DNA from: JBBDIK01 sp964640385
Lineage (GTDB): Bacteria > Actinomycetota > UBA4738 > JBBDHU01
Length of the DNA: 31,154 bases
Direction of reading: 5' to 3'
Assembly: GCA_964640385.1 (NCBI GenBank)
Contig: CAZXFL010000022.1
Span: 1-31,154 of the forward strand
Position numbers and translations under genes: made by a program. Below are positions 1-7,675 of the stretch, one piece after another. Within the stretch, counting starts at the first letter, position 1. Every line of letters starts with the position of its first letter. The notes below the pieces were generated by a model. That model worked only from the letters and a program-made list of their open reading frames with translations, was not told the origin of the DNA and made no database searches.

Positions 1-374
1 TCGCGCGGGAAGTAGAGCTTCTGCTGCATACCGGCGATGTTGGCGTTAGCCTTCTCGATCGTCAGGCGCGCCGCCGTGCGGAAGTCGGGGTCGTTACCGA
101 TGTAGCCGTCGATCTGGATGACGTCCTGGTCGCGGAGGTAGTCGTCCTGGAGTTTCGCCAGCCGGTCGTACTCCTCGCGCGTGATGGTCTGGCCGCTGAA
201 CCGTTCGGGGTCGCCGACGCCGTAGGTGCTGGCGGACGAACGCGACACGACGCGCGTCTGGACGTTGGGGTTGTCGTACTTGGTGATGCGGCAAGTCGAC
301 ATCTCTTCAGTGAACTTGCGGAGTTCTTCCGGGGTGGGGTTGTCGTGGGTCGCGGCGGCCTCGACGTGCTGCAT
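1..374 (-). CDS. pckA: Probable ATP-type phosphoenolpyruvate carboxykinase, N-terminal part (cut by window edge)
   Basis: About 124 N-terminal residues can be read before the window edge. The stretch RSSASTYGVGD, then GQTITREEYDRL, DGYIGNDPDFR and IEKANANIAGMQ, lines up with the N-terminal domain of ATP-dependent PEP carboxykinases (a GRSPKDK-like motif, a YL..KD.FV segment, then DGYxGxDPxxR). The family converts oxaloacetate and ATP to PEP, CO2 and ADP at the start of gluconeogenesis. The P-loop and metal-binding residues lie outside the window, so catalytic competence cannot be judged. I chose ATG at 374 because GAAGGGAA (388-381) sits 6 bases upstream; a GTG at 380 would leave no spacer. 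The gene is divergent from thiL. The assignment rests on a remembered family pattern and could be a divergent PEPCK-like paralogue. Confidence 0.6.
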   Translation of the reverse strand, partial: MQHVEAAATHDNPTPEELRKFTEEMSTCRITKYDNPNVQTRVVSRSSASTYGVGDPERFSGQTITREEYDRLAKLQDDYLRDQDVIQIDGYIGNDPDFRTAARLTIEKANANIAGMQQKLYFPR

Positions 375-407
375 CTGCACTTCCCTTCGGCGGTCGGAGG
401 TCTCGTC

Positions 408-413
408 AGTGTA
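408..413 (-). promoter_or_regulatory. Candidate -10 of the PEPCK-like gene
   Basis: On the minus strand TACACT (413-408) lies 33 bases upstream of the ATG at 374. It would give a leader of roughly 27 bases that carries the GAAGGGAA ribosome binding site. No clear -35 is visible. This is one of the few genes here with a conventional leader. Confidence 0.35.
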
Positions 414-552
414 TCGAGCGACCCGCATCCGTCGGTTGCACACCGTGTCGGGATGTCACGGGTTCGATGTGACGGAAGGGCGTGTTTGACTGTCGCCTCA
501 GCCAGAGCGGGCGCGGGGAGCTGGGTGGCGGAGACCGAAGGATGTTCGGCGG

Positions 553-558
553 TAGGCT
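553..558 (+). promoter_or_regulatory. Leaderless-type -10 of thiL
   Basis: TAGGCT ends 7 bases before the ATG at 566, and no Shine-Dalgarno precedes that ATG. The GGTAGGCTG context and spacing are identical at ffh (16627-16635), which supports both the promoter and the thiL start. Confidence 0.5.
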
Positions 559-565
559 GCCGTCC

Positions 566-1570
566 ATGTTAAACGAGGACGAACTCGTCGATGCCATCCG
601 CCGTGTCCTAGCGGGGGAGGCGCCCGGGGTGAGGCTCGGAGTCGGGGACGACGCGGCGGTGGTGGAGGCCGGCAGCGGGGATCTGGTGCTGACCAGCGAC
701 ATGCTCGTGGAGGACGCCGACTTCCGGCTGGGGAGGACCTCCCCACGGGACCTCGGCTACAAGGCGATCGTGGTGAACGTCTCGGACATCGCGGCGATGG
801 CGGCGAGCCCGCGGTACGCGCTGATCTCCCTCGGGTTACCCGCGGACGTGGATCTGTCGTGGGTGGTGGAGCTCTACGGCGGGATGCGCGCCGCCTGTGA
901 CGAGTACGCGTTGTCGATCGTCGGCGGGGACCTATCGTCCGCCGGTCAGGTGGTGGTCTCGGTGTCGGTCGCGGGTTCGGCGGCTCCCGGCAAGGTCGTC
1001 CCTCGATCCGGGGCGCGTCCAGGGGACCGTGTCGTGGTGACGGGGATGCTCGGCGCGGCGGCGGGCGGATTGGTCCTTGCCGATCTTGCGCCGAAGGACG
1101 TGGGGAAGGCGGCATCTTCGGATTGGGGACGAGCGCTCTTGGAGGCAGCCGCCCGGCCGGTCGCGCGTGTCGGGGAGGCGCAGACGCTCGCGGCGTACGG
1201 CGCGACCGCGATGATCGACGTCTCGGACGGGTTTGCGCGTGACATGATCCGGCTCTGCGAGGCGAGCGGAGCCGGCGCGCGGGTACGCACCGCCGACGTT
1301 CCCGTCGCCCCTGCCCTGGCATCGCTTGCGGGGGTTGCGAAGATCGAACCGCTGCGGCTCGCGCTCGGCGGCGGTGAGGACTTCGAGCTGATCGCGACCC
1401 TGCCATCGGGCGCGGTCGACGCGGCGCGCGCGGAACTCGAGGAGCGATTCTTCGTGGCGCTCACCGAGGTCGGCGAGATCATCGACGGGAACGAGGTAGT
1501 GGAAGTCCCGGGGGACGGCGGGGCCGAGGTGCCGCTGGAGGATGAAGGCTGGGATCACTTTGCCCGCTGA
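566..1570 (+). CDS. thiL: Thiamine-monophosphate kinase
   Basis: The 334-residue protein phosphorylates thiamine monophosphate with ATP to give the cofactor thiamine pyrophosphate. Family hallmarks appear in order: GVGDDAAV near the N-terminus (the dimer-interface ATP and metal site), LTSDMLVED, the GYKAIVVNVSDIAAM segment, IVGGDLS, DVSDGFARD and LGGGEDFEL. It is an AIR-synthase-fold (PurM-like) enzyme of normal length. In-frame ATGs also exist at 482 region and 542, but the ATG at 566 is favoured because a TAGGCT -10 lies 7 bases upstream and MLNEDELVDAI matches the usual N-terminus. Its 3' end overlaps thiD by 29 bases, so the two kinases of thiamine synthesis are probably co-transcribed. 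I see no TPP riboswitch upstream. Confidence 0.95.
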   Translation: MLNEDELVDAIRRVLAGEAPGVRLGVGDDAAVVEAGSGDLVLTSDMLVEDADFRLGRTSPRDLGYKAIVVNVSDIAAMAASPRYALISLGLPADVDLSWVVELYGGMRAACDEYALSIVGGDLSSAGQVVVSVSVAGSAAPGKVVPRSGARPGDRVVVTGMLGAAAGGLVLADLAPKDVGKAASSDWGRALLEAAARPVARVGEAQTLAAYGATAMIDVSDGFARDMIRLCEASGAGARVRTADVPVAPALASLAGVAKIEPLRLALGGGEDFELIATLPSGAVDAARAELEERFFVALTEVGEIIDGNEVVEVPGDGGAEVPLEDEGWDHFAR

Positions 1571-2363
1571 ACGGCCGAGGGCACTGACGATCGCGGGGTC
1601 GGACTCCGGCGGGGGCGCCGGCATCCAGGCGGACCTGAAGACGTTCAGCGCCCTCGGCGTCTACGGGATGACGGCCGTCACCGCGGTGACGGTCCAGAAC
1701 ACGGAAGGGGTGTCGGCGTTCGAGGAGCTATCACCGCTGATCGTCGGCGACCAGATCCGCGCGGTGGTCACCGACATCGGTGTCGACGCTGCCAAGACCG
1801 GCATGCTCGCGTCCATCGCGATCATCGAGGCCGTCGCGACGGCACTTCGGGAGACCCGGGTTCCCAACCTTGTCGTGGACCCGGTGTTCGTCTCCAAGCA
1901 CGGGGACCCCCTGCTGCACGCCGACGCGATCGAGGCGCTCCGCACCCACATCCTTCCGCTTGCCACGCTGGCGACGCCGAACCTGCACGAGGCCGGCGGC
2001 CTAGTCGGCAAGCCAATCGAGACGAGGCAACAGATGGAGGAGGCGGCTCGGGAGATCCTTGGGTTCGGGCCGGGTGCCGTCCTGGTCAAGGGTGGCCATC
2101 TGGCCGGCGACCGTGCCGACGACCTGTTCGCGGACGGCGAGACCACGGAATGGCTGAGCGCCGAACGGCTCGACACCCCCAACACCCACGGGACCGGATG
2201 CACGCTGTCGGCCGCGGTCGCGGCTTACCTTGCGATGGGTAACGACCTGCCGACCGCCGTCAAGGCGGGGAAGGCATTCGTGACCGAAGCCATCAGGAAC
2301 TCACTCGCCATCGGGCACGGGATCGGTCCCGTCGATCAGTTGTGGGGGATGGGCGGCGGCTGA
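1542..2363 (+). CDS. thiD: Hydroxymethylpyrimidine/phosphomethylpyrimidine kinase
   Basis: ThiD phosphorylates HMP and then HMP-phosphate to give HMP-pyrophosphate, the pyrimidine half of thiamine. The 273-residue protein belongs to the ribokinase fold. TIAGSDSGGGAGIQADLKTFSALGVYG is the substrate-binding N-terminus (quoted in parts: TIAGSDSGGG, GIQADLKTF). VDPVFVSKHGD follows, then VLVKGGHL, and HGTGCTLSAA near the C-terminus is the anion-hole motif with the catalytic Cys. The length is typical and there is no fused ThiE or TenA domain. The ATG at 1542 has GGAGG immediately before it; an in-frame TTG at 1560 is a possible alternative. It overlaps thiL, and its 3' end converges on rpmB with 24 bases between. 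Confidence 0.94.
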   Translation: MKAGITLPAERPRALTIAGSDSGGGAGIQADLKTFSALGVYGMTAVTAVTVQNTEGVSAFEELSPLIVGDQIRAVVTDIGVDAAKTGMLASIAIIEAVATALRETRVPNLVVDPVFVSKHGDPLLHADAIEALRTHILPLATLATPNLHEAGGLVGKPIETRQQMEEAAREILGFGPGAVLVKGGHLAGDRADDLFADGETTEWLSAERLDTPNTHGTGCTLSAAVAAYLAMGNDLPTAVKAGKAFVTEAIRNSLAIGHGIGPVDQLWGMGGG

Positions 2364-2387
2364 GCGGGCGGTCCGCGGAAGGGCGGG

Positions 2388-2585
2388 CTAGCCGTGTGCA
2401 GCGCGGGTGACCTTGCCCGCTTTGAGGCACTTGGTGCACACGTTCAGGCGCTTGGGCGAGCCGTTGACCAGCGCGCGGACGCGCTGGATGTTCGGGTTCC
2501 ATCGCCGGTTGGTCCGGTGGTGCGAGTGGGAGACGCGTTTGCCGAAGAACGGCTTCTTCTTGCAGATGTCACAGACGGATGCCAT
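2388..2585 (-). CDS. rpmB: 50S ribosomal protein bL28, zinc-binding form
   Basis: The 65-residue protein begins MASVCDICKKKP and carries HSHHRTNRRW and PNIQRVR, the typical L28 core. Two CxxC pairs (CDIC near the N-terminus, CTKC near the C-terminus) make this the zinc-ribbon 'C+' version of L28. It is a structural protein of the large subunit. Its ATG at 2585 follows a TACCAT -10 on the minus strand with a 9-base gap and no Shine-Dalgarno, so it probably has its own leaderless transcript although it lies 24 bases downstream of the thioredoxin-like gene. In actinobacteria that keep two L28 paralogues, the Cys-free one is usually the low-zinc copy; only this zinc form is present here. Confidence 0.95.
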   Translation of the reverse strand: MASVCDICKKKPFFGKRVSHSHHRTNRRWNPNIQRVRALVNGSPKRLNVCTKCLKAGKVTRAAHG

Positions 2586-2594
2586 AGCCCAAGG

Positions 2595-2600
2595 ATGGTA
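2595..2600 (-). promoter_or_regulatory. Leaderless-type -10 of rpmB
   Basis: TACCAT on the minus strand (2600-2595), preceded by TGC as in an extended -10, ends 9 bases before the rpmB ATG. No ribosome binding site is visible. Confidence 0.45.
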
Positions 2601-2609
2601 GCAAACGCA

Positions 2610-3230
2610 TTACGCGGGACCGGGAGTCGTGCTCGGGGGCGTGTCTGCAGGAGGGTCAGGGAGGATCTTGCGGATCCGCGCCTCCAGCGTGCGGGGGTCC
2701 AGCGGGCCTTCCCAGTCGGCGACCAGCGTGCCGTCAGCGTCGTAGAACAAGGTGACCGGCTGGCCGAGGTACCCGAGCTGGTTGCGGATGTCGCCGGCGG
2801 CGGACGGATCGAACACGTTCGGATAGGTCCAGCCGAACTCCTCGATGAACTCGCGCGCCGACTCGCGGACGTCCAGGATGTCCACGCCGATGAACTGGAC
2901 GCGGTCCCCGTACGTCGCGTGGGCGGCGGCAAGGTGCGGGGCCTCGGTCCGGCACGGACCGCACCACGATCCCCAGATGTTGACGACGACCGGCGTTCCG
3001 CGGAGCTGGCCGAGCAGCTCCTCGTAGCCGGCGAAGTCCATGTCAGGCAGGGCGGCTGCGTCGGTCGGCAGCAGCGGGGCGGTTGTGGCGTTGACGGCGG
3101 GGATCGGCGACGCAGATGAGGAAGAGGTATACGTTCCTGGGCCACCGCCGGACGGGCCAGCGCACGCCGCAGTCGAAAGGGCCAGGGCAGCCAGAACCAC
3201 CGCGGTTCGCAGGAATCGGTCGGAGCGCAT
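2610..3230 (-). CDS. TlpA/ResA-like thiol-disulfide oxidoreductase, probable lipoprotein
   Basis: The 206-residue secreted thioredoxin-fold protein starts with a basic N-terminus and a hydrophobic helix ending LSTAAC, which looks like a lipobox with an atypical Thr at -3. A Ser/Pro/Ala-rich linker follows, then the redox domain with NIWGSWCGPCRTEAP (active site WCGPC). FIGVDI and the cis-Pro region GQPVTLFYDADG also fit TlpA/ResA. Such proteins reduce or isomerise disulfides outside the membrane, often for cytochrome c maturation, but no cytochrome gene is nearby, so the substrate is unknown. I prefer ATG at 3230 over GTG at 3233 because a TATCAT -10 ends 7 bases before the ATG. It is divergent from recG. 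Confidence 0.85.
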   Translation of the reverse strand: MRSDRFLRTAVVLAALALSTAACAGPSGGGPGTYTSSSSASPIPAVNATTAPLLPTDAAALPDMDFAGYEELLGQLRGTPVVVNIWGSWCGPCRTEAPHLAAAHATYGDRVQFIGVDILDVRESAREFIEEFGWTYPNVFDPSAAGDIRNQLGYLGQPVTLFYDADGTLVADWEGPLDPRTLEARIRKILPDPPADTPPSTTPGPA

Positions 3231-3233
3231 CAC

Positions 3234-3243
3234 TACGATGATA
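3234..3243. promoter_or_regulatory. Overlapping bidirectional -10 elements for the TlpA-like gene and recG
   Basis: TACGATGATA reads TACGAT on the plus strand (3234-3239) and TATCAT on the minus strand (3243-3238). The minus element is at leaderless spacing from the TlpA-like ATG. The plus element would start recG mRNA near 3246, with a roughly 40-base leader carrying GGAAGGA. Confidence 0.4.
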
Positions 3244-3246
3244 GGG

Positions 3247-3260
3247 CTGCGGCCCCGCAG
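3247..3260 (+). repeat. Perfect inverted repeat in the recG leader
   Basis: CTGCGG and CCGCAG arms are separated by 2 bases. As RNA, five G:C-rich pairs could form around a GCCC loop just downstream of the predicted recG start site. It may be an operator or a leader hairpin; there is no U-run to make it a terminator. Confidence 0.3.
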
Positions 3261-3286
3261 AGACGCTTCCCGGAAGGAACGTGCGC

Positions 3287-5491
3287 GTGAGCCTGTCCCT
3301 GGACTCCCCGGTCGAGGCGATCGATCCGAAGATCGCCGGTCGCCGTACGGGCATGCGTAACAAGGGACGGCCTGCCGCTGAGGTGCTGGCCGAACCGCTC
3401 GAGATCACGTCGGTCGAGGCTCTCCTGCACCACTACCCGCGCCGCTACATCGACCGGACCCGAGTGGCGAAGATCCGGGATCTGAAGGTCGGACAAGAGG
3501 CGACCGTCATCGCCCACGTGAAGCGCGTGAACAAGCGTCAGACCCGCCAGCGCCGCACGATGGTCACGGTCACGCTCTTCGACGGCACGGGCAACCTGGA
3601 CCTGACGTTCTTCAACCAACCGTGGGCGGCGACGCTCTACAAGGAAGGGCAGGAACTCGCGGTGTCCGGCCAGGTCGGCATCTACCGGGGGAAGCTGCAG
3701 CTGGGCAACTACGAGGTTGAGATCCTCTCGGGCTCCAGCGACATGGTGCATACGGCCCGCATCACGCCGGTGCACCCCGCGACCGAGGGAATCACGACGC
3801 GAACGATCCGCGAACTGATCTTCCGGGCGCTTCAGAAGGTCCCGGAGATCGACGAGCCGCTGCCCGCGGACATCGTCGAGGCCGAGTCGCTGTCGTCCTT
3901 CGACGGGGCGATCCGCGCGATCCACTTCCCCGAGGCCGACGAGGAGCTGCAACGAGCCCGCGAGCGCCTCAAGTTCGACGAGCTATTCGTCTTGGAGCTG
4001 GGGGTTGCGTTCCGCAAACACCGGGTCGAGGCCGATGCGGAGGGGGTCGCGCACCAACCCGCCGGCGACCTGGTCGAACGCTACCTCGCCTCGTTGCCGT
4101 TCGAGCCGACCGACGCGCAGCGCCGGGCGATGGATGCGATCGGTGAGGCGATGACGCGGCCGCGCCCGATGAACGTTCTGCTCCAGGGCGACGTCGGGGC
4201 GGGCAAAACCGCCGTTGCCCTGCATGCCGCCATCGTGGCGGTCGCCTCGGGCCATCAGGCCGCGATCATGGCGCCGACCGAGGTGCTCGCCGGCCAGCAC
4301 GGTCGCAGCATGGAGGTGCTGCTGGAACGGATCGGTGCGGTGAGGTTCCTGGACCTCAGTGACCGGCCGGATGACGCGCAGGCGTCGCTGCTCGATGGGA
4401 AGGCCGATGTCGGCGGCGCCGCAGAACTGACGCTCACCTACGCGGTCCTGACCGCCTCGGTCACCGGCAAGGAGCGGCAGCGCGTCCTCGACGGCATCGC
4501 GAGCGGCACGGTCGATCTGGTCGTCGGGACCCACGCGCTCGTGCAGGAGGGGGTCGCCTTCAAGGATCTATCGCTCGCCGTCATCGACGAGCAGCACCGG
4601 TTCGGCGTGCACCAGCGCATGGCGCTCAAGGGCAAGGGGGGTGAACCCGACGTGCTCATCATGACCGCGACGCCCATCCCGCGGACGCTCGCGCTGACCT
4701 ACTACGGGGATCTGGACGTGGTGATCCTCGACGAACTGCCCAAGGGCCGGCAGCCGATCGAGACACGCGTCGTCGCCACCGCGGCCGAGCGCAAGGCGGC
4801 CTACGAACTCATCCGTGGCGAGGTCGCGGACGGACGACAGGCGTTCGTCGTCTGTGCCGCGATCGACGAGGCGAACAAGGCGGAGGTCAAGGCCGCGGAG
4901 ACCGAAGCGCAACGGCTCGCGACCGACATCTTCCCCGACCTGAACGTGACCCTGCTGCACGGCAAGATGCGGCCCGCCGACAAGGACCGAATCATGGAGG
5001 AGTTCCGCCGCGGCGAGCACGACGTCTTGATCGCCACGACCGTCATCGAGGTCGGCGTCGACGTCCCGAACGCCACGGTGATGCTCGTGGAGAACGCCGA
5101 ACGCTTCGGGCTCGCGCAGCTCCATCAACTCCGGGGCCGCATCGGCCGCGGCGAACATCGCTCCTCCTGCTTCCTCTCCGATCACAGCAAGCCCGACAAC
5201 GAGGTGGCGAAGGCCCGGCTGGCGGCGATGGTCCGGACCACCGACGGCTTCGAGCTTGCCGACGAGGACCTGCGGCTACGCGGGGAGGGGACCCTCTTCG
5301 ACGTCCGACAGTCGGGGCTGCCCGACCTGAAGCTCGCCCGGCTGGCCGAGGACGTCGACCTGGTCAAGCGCGCCCGCGCGCGGGCGTTCGCGGTGATCGA
5401 GGCGGATCCGGAGCTGCAGGCGCACCCCGGTCTCCTCCGGGAACTCCAGACGCGCTTCGCAGGCTCGATCGACTGGCTCTTCCATTCCTAG
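3287..5491 (+). CDS. recG: ATP-dependent DNA helicase RecG
   Basis: RecG unwinds and reverses stalled replication forks and branched recombination intermediates. The 734-residue protein has an N-terminal wedge/OB domain (VGQEATVIAHVKR to GNYEVEIL), Walker A GDVGAGKTA, motif Ia MAPTEVLAGQH, the DEQH box in VIDEQHRFG, motif III TATPIPRTLAL, motif VI QLRGRIGRG, and the C-terminal translocation hook around LRGEGTLFDVRQSG. Between motif Ia and GTHALVQE there is an insert longer than in E. coli RecG, containing DRPDDAQASLLDGK. I chose GTG at 3287 because GGAAGGA (3272-3278) lies 8 bases upstream; GTG at 3281 would leave only 2. It is first in a run towards rsmD and coaD. Confidence 0.95.
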   Translation: MSLSLDSPVEAIDPKIAGRRTGMRNKGRPAAEVLAEPLEITSVEALLHHYPRRYIDRTRVAKIRDLKVGQEATVIAHVKRVNKRQTRQRRTMVTVTLFDGTGNLDLTFFNQPWAATLYKEGQELAVSGQVGIYRGKLQLGNYEVEILSGSSDMVHTARITPVHPATEGITTRTIRELIFRALQKVPEIDEPLPADIVEAESLSSFDGAIRAIHFPEADEELQRARERLKFDELFVLELGVAFRKHRVEADAEGVAHQPAGDLVERYLASLPFEPTDAQRRAMDAIGEAMTRPRPMNVLLQGDVGAGKTAVALHAAIVAVASGHQAAIMAPTEVLAGQHGRSMEVLLERIGAVRFLDLSDRPDDAQASLLDGKADVGGAAELTLTYAVLTASVTGKERQRVLDGIASGTVDLVVGTHALVQEGVAFKDLSLAVIDEQHRFGVHQRMALKGKGGEPDVLIMTATPIPRTLALTYYGDLDVVILDELPKGRQPIETRVVATAAERKAAYELIRGEVADGRQAFVVCAAIDEANKAEVKAAETEAQRLATDIFPDLNVTLLHGKMRPADKDRIMEEFRRGEHDVLIATTVIEVGVDVPNATVMLVENAERFGLAQLHQLRGRIGRGEHRSSCFLSDHSKPDNEVAKARLAAMVRTTDGFELADEDLRLRGEGTLFDVRQSGLPDLKLARLAEDVDLVKRARARAFAVIEADPELQAHPGLLRELQTRFAGSIDWLFHS

Positions 5492-5527
5492 GTACCGCCA
5501 CCACATCCCCAGCCCCCCGTCCCCGGA

Positions 5528-5533
5528 TACGCT
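5528..5533 (+). promoter_or_regulatory. Leaderless-type -10 of rsmD
   Basis: TACGCT ends 6 bases before the ATG at 5540. There is no Shine-Dalgarno and no convincing -35 in the C-rich sequence upstream. Confidence 0.45.
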
Positions 5534-5539
5534 GGCGAC

Positions 5540-6085
5540 ATGAGGGTGATCGCCGGTTCGGCCAAGGGCACGAAGCTGGCCCGCGTTCCCGATGGCACGC
5601 GGCCGATGACCGACCGGGCGCGCGAGGGGCTCTTCTCCAGTCTGGCTCTCGAACTGCCCGGCGCTCGGGTCCTCGATCTGTACGCGGGCACGGGGGCGGT
5701 CGGCATCGAGGCACTCTCCCGGGGTGCCACCGAGGCTTTTTTCGTAGACCGGGCCGCGGCCCCGGTCAGGGCGATCGCCGACAACCTCCGCCGAACCAAG
5801 ATCGAGGACCGGGGCCGGGTTGTCCGGGCCGAGACGCTCACGTACCTGAAGGGTCCGGCCGAGTCGTTCGACATCGTCTTCCTTGATGCGCCCTACGCGT
5901 TGGCCGAGGAGCTCGACGAGGTGTTCGAGCTGCTCCGGGGGGGCTGGCTGGCTCCCGACCGTGCCTGGACGGTCATGCTCTCGCGCTCGCCCAAGGGTTA
6001 CACGCCTGTAACTCCGATAGACTGGATTGCCCAGAAGCGCCTGAACTATGGCGATACCCTCATCACCCTGTACCAGGAGGTCTGA
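5540..6085 (+). CDS. rsmD: 16S rRNA (guanine966-N2)-methyltransferase RsmD
   Basis: The 181-residue SAM-dependent methyltransferase methylates G966 of 16S rRNA in the small subunit. It starts MRVIAGSAKG, has the RPMTDRAREGLFSSL segment typical of RsmD, then the SAM-binding motif VLDLYAGTGAVGIEALSRGA. The catalytic loop reads LDAPYA, where most RsmD proteins have DPPY. The D and PY are kept, so this is likely a tolerated change. The leaderless-type start is at 5540. The gene overlaps coaD by one base (TGATG), a pairing common in bacteria that supports co-expression. Confidence 0.93.
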   Translation: MRVIAGSAKGTKLARVPDGTRPMTDRAREGLFSSLALELPGARVLDLYAGTGAVGIEALSRGATEAFFVDRAAAPVRAIADNLRRTKIEDRGRVVRAETLTYLKGPAESFDIVFLDAPYALAEELDEVFELLRGGWLAPDRAWTVMLSRSPKGYTPVTPIDWIAQKRLNYGDTLITLYQEV

Positions 6086-6567
6086 TGGGCCTGACCGCCC
6101 TCTATCCGGGCACCTTCGACCCCGTAACCAACGGCCATCTTGACGTGATCCGCCGCGCCGCTCGCCACTTCGAGAAGGTGGTCGTCGCGGTGCTCGAGAA
6201 CCCGGCAAAGGAGCCCCTCTTCTCGGTCGAGGAACGCCTCGCCATGCTCAAAGAGGCCATCGGCGACATCGAGAACGCGGAACTGGATCGCTTCTCCGGA
6301 CTGCTCGTGGAGTACGCTCGAGAGCGTCGGGTCGGCGTCATCGTCAAGGGCCTTCGCGCCGTTTCGGACTTCGACTACGAGCTGCAGATGGCACAGATGA
6401 ACTTCCGCCTCGCCGAGGTGGAGACCTTCTTCATCTCCACGAACCCCAACTGGTCCTACCTATCCTCGTCCCTCGTCAAGGAGGTCGCGGGCTTCGGCGG
6501 CGACGTCGAGGGGCTGGTGCCGCAGTCGGTGAAGCAGCGGCTGGAGGACAAACTCGGGGACGCGTGA
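6085..6567 (+). CDS. coaD: Phosphopantetheine adenylyltransferase (PPAT)
   Basis: CoaD transfers AMP from ATP to 4'-phosphopantetheine, giving dephospho-CoA, the fourth step of coenzyme A synthesis. The 160-residue protein has the nucleotidyltransferase motif YPGTFDPVTNGHLD (the TxGH site), VVAVLENPAK, VKGLRAVSDFDYELQMA and the C-terminal ISTNPNWSYLSSSLVKE followed by the AGFGGDVEG loop. The length is standard. Start choice is secure: AGGAGG (6075-6080) is 4 bases before the ATG, which overlaps the rsmD stop as TGATG. It in turn abuts the SepIVA-like gene with a one-base overlap. Confidence 0.96.
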   Translation: MGLTALYPGTFDPVTNGHLDVIRRAARHFEKVVVAVLENPAKEPLFSVEERLAMLKEAIGDIENAELDRFSGLLVEYARERRVGVIVKGLRAVSDFDYELQMAQMNFRLAEVETFFISTNPNWSYLSSSLVKEVAGFGGDVEGLVPQSVKQRLEDKLGDA

Positions 6568-7121
6568 TGGACCTCGCCGGACGGATCGATCAGCTCGAGA
6601 AGATGGTGCAGGACGCGAAGGCGATGCCCCTATCCTCGTCGGTGCTGCTCAACCGCGACGACCTGGTCGCGCTCGTCGGCGAGATGCGCGTGGCGCTTCC
6701 GGAGGAGATCAAGCAGGCGAAGTGGGTCGTGCGCGACCGCGAGGAGCTGCTGGCCAAGGCCCGCCAGGACGCCGACGAAGTGGTCGAGCAGGCGCGCGCC
6801 GAGCAACTCCGGATGGCCGAACAGGAGGAGATCGTCCGGCGCGCCCACGAGGAGGCCGGTCACATCCTCGCCCAAGCCCAGGACGAGGCCCGGCAAGCCC
6901 GCCTGGAGGTGGAGGCGTACGTGGACCGCAAGCTCTCGGGGTTCGAGGCGGTCGCGCGGCAGGCGCTTGAGTACCTGCAGAAGATCGAGGCGGGCATGAG
7001 CCGGACCCTCCAGCAGGTGGAGCACGGCCGGGTGAAGCTCCGGGATCCGATGGCGAGTCCGGTGGAGGCGCCCGCCTTGCCGAAGGCGCCCGAGCCTTTC
7101 GACGAGGAGACGGAAGCGTGA
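6567..7121 (+). CDS. SepIVA-like coiled-coil protein (DivIVA/ATP-synthase-B-like)
   Basis: The 184-residue protein is mostly helix and coiled coil. An N-terminal segment DLAGRIDQLEKMVQDAKAMP is followed by SSVLLNRDDLV, PEEIKQAKWVV and a long Glu/Ala/Arg-rich coil, then EAYVDRKLSGFEAVARQ. It resembles the actinobacterial family that includes mycobacterial SepIVA (Rv2927c/MSMEG_2416), a cell-division and septation protein. As I recall, that gene also lies beside DUF177 and rnc. Similarity to ATP synthase subunit b is a coiled-coil effect; there is no membrane anchor. The ATG at 6567 overlaps the coaD stop by one base; GTG at 6564 is a weaker alternative. Its downstream end overlaps DUF177 by 4 bases. 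Confidence 0.72.
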   Translation: MDLAGRIDQLEKMVQDAKAMPLSSSVLLNRDDLVALVGEMRVALPEEIKQAKWVVRDREELLAKARQDADEVVEQARAEQLRMAEQEEIVRRAHEEAGHILAQAQDEARQARLEVEAYVDRKLSGFEAVARQALEYLQKIEAGMSRTLQQVEHGRVKLRDPMASPVEAPALPKAPEPFDEETEA

Positions 7122-7645
7122 TCGAGGTCGACGTTGCAGATCTGCTGGACCAGACGGGGGTCTCCAAGCGCGTTGAGCGTTCCGAGGAGGTCCCTGGCCT
7201 GAAGGTCGAGCTGGCCGAGGTTCCGGGGGGGAGCCGCATCGGGCTCGACGTGCGTGTGGAGGCCGTCTCCGAAGGCCGCCTGCTCGTGTCGGGTACCCTC
7301 TCGGCGGCGGTCGTGCAGTCCTGCGCCCGTTGCCTGACCTCCTTCGACGGGAGCGTGGAAGCCCAGGTCAGGGAGGTGTTCGTGCCTGTGCCGGGCGACG
7401 ATGAGTACGCGATCGATGCCGAGCTTGGCACGATCGAGCTGGAGCCGATGGTCCGGGACGCGGTGATCCCGGCCATGCCGTTCGCCCCACTGTGCCGCCC
7501 CGACTGCCTGGGGTTGTGCGAGCGGTGCGGCGGCAACCGGAACTTGGGCGAGTGCACTTGCCCTGAGGAGGTTCAGGATGCCCGGTGGTCGGCTCTGGAC
7601 GTGATCGCCGAGCAGCTCGAGAAGGAAGAACGTGGGACGGCCTGA
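7118..7645 (+). CDS. DUF177/YceD-family protein
   Basis: The 175-residue protein of the YceD/DUF177 family is nearly always encoded just before rpmF, as here. In plants and bacteria family members are linked to 23S rRNA or large-subunit assembly; the exact role in actinobacteria is not settled. Visible signatures are SCARCLTSFDG (CxxC) in the middle and the Cys cluster CRPDCLGLCERCGG followed by GECTCPEE, which could bind a metal. The GTG start overlaps the previous stop as GTGA, indicating translational coupling. Confidence 0.88.
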   Translation: MIEVDVADLLDQTGVSKRVERSEEVPGLKVELAEVPGGSRIGLDVRVEAVSEGRLLVSGTLSAAVVQSCARCLTSFDGSVEAQVREVFVPVPGDDEYAIDAELGTIELEPMVRDAVIPAMPFAPLCRPDCLGLCERCGGNRNLGECTCPEEVQDARWSALDVIAEQLEKEERGTA

Positions 7646-7675
7646 AACGGCCACAGCGAGATAGAGAGGAACCAG

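Noticed and set aside
485..490. TTGACT as a -35 for thiL
   Set aside because: It is more than 60 bases before the TAGGCT box, and no -10 lies 16-18 bases downstream of it.
375..565. TPP riboswitch upstream of thiL
   Set aside because: The CTGAGA and ACC-TGA-type core elements of the THI box are not visible, and the predicted thiL transcript has no leader.
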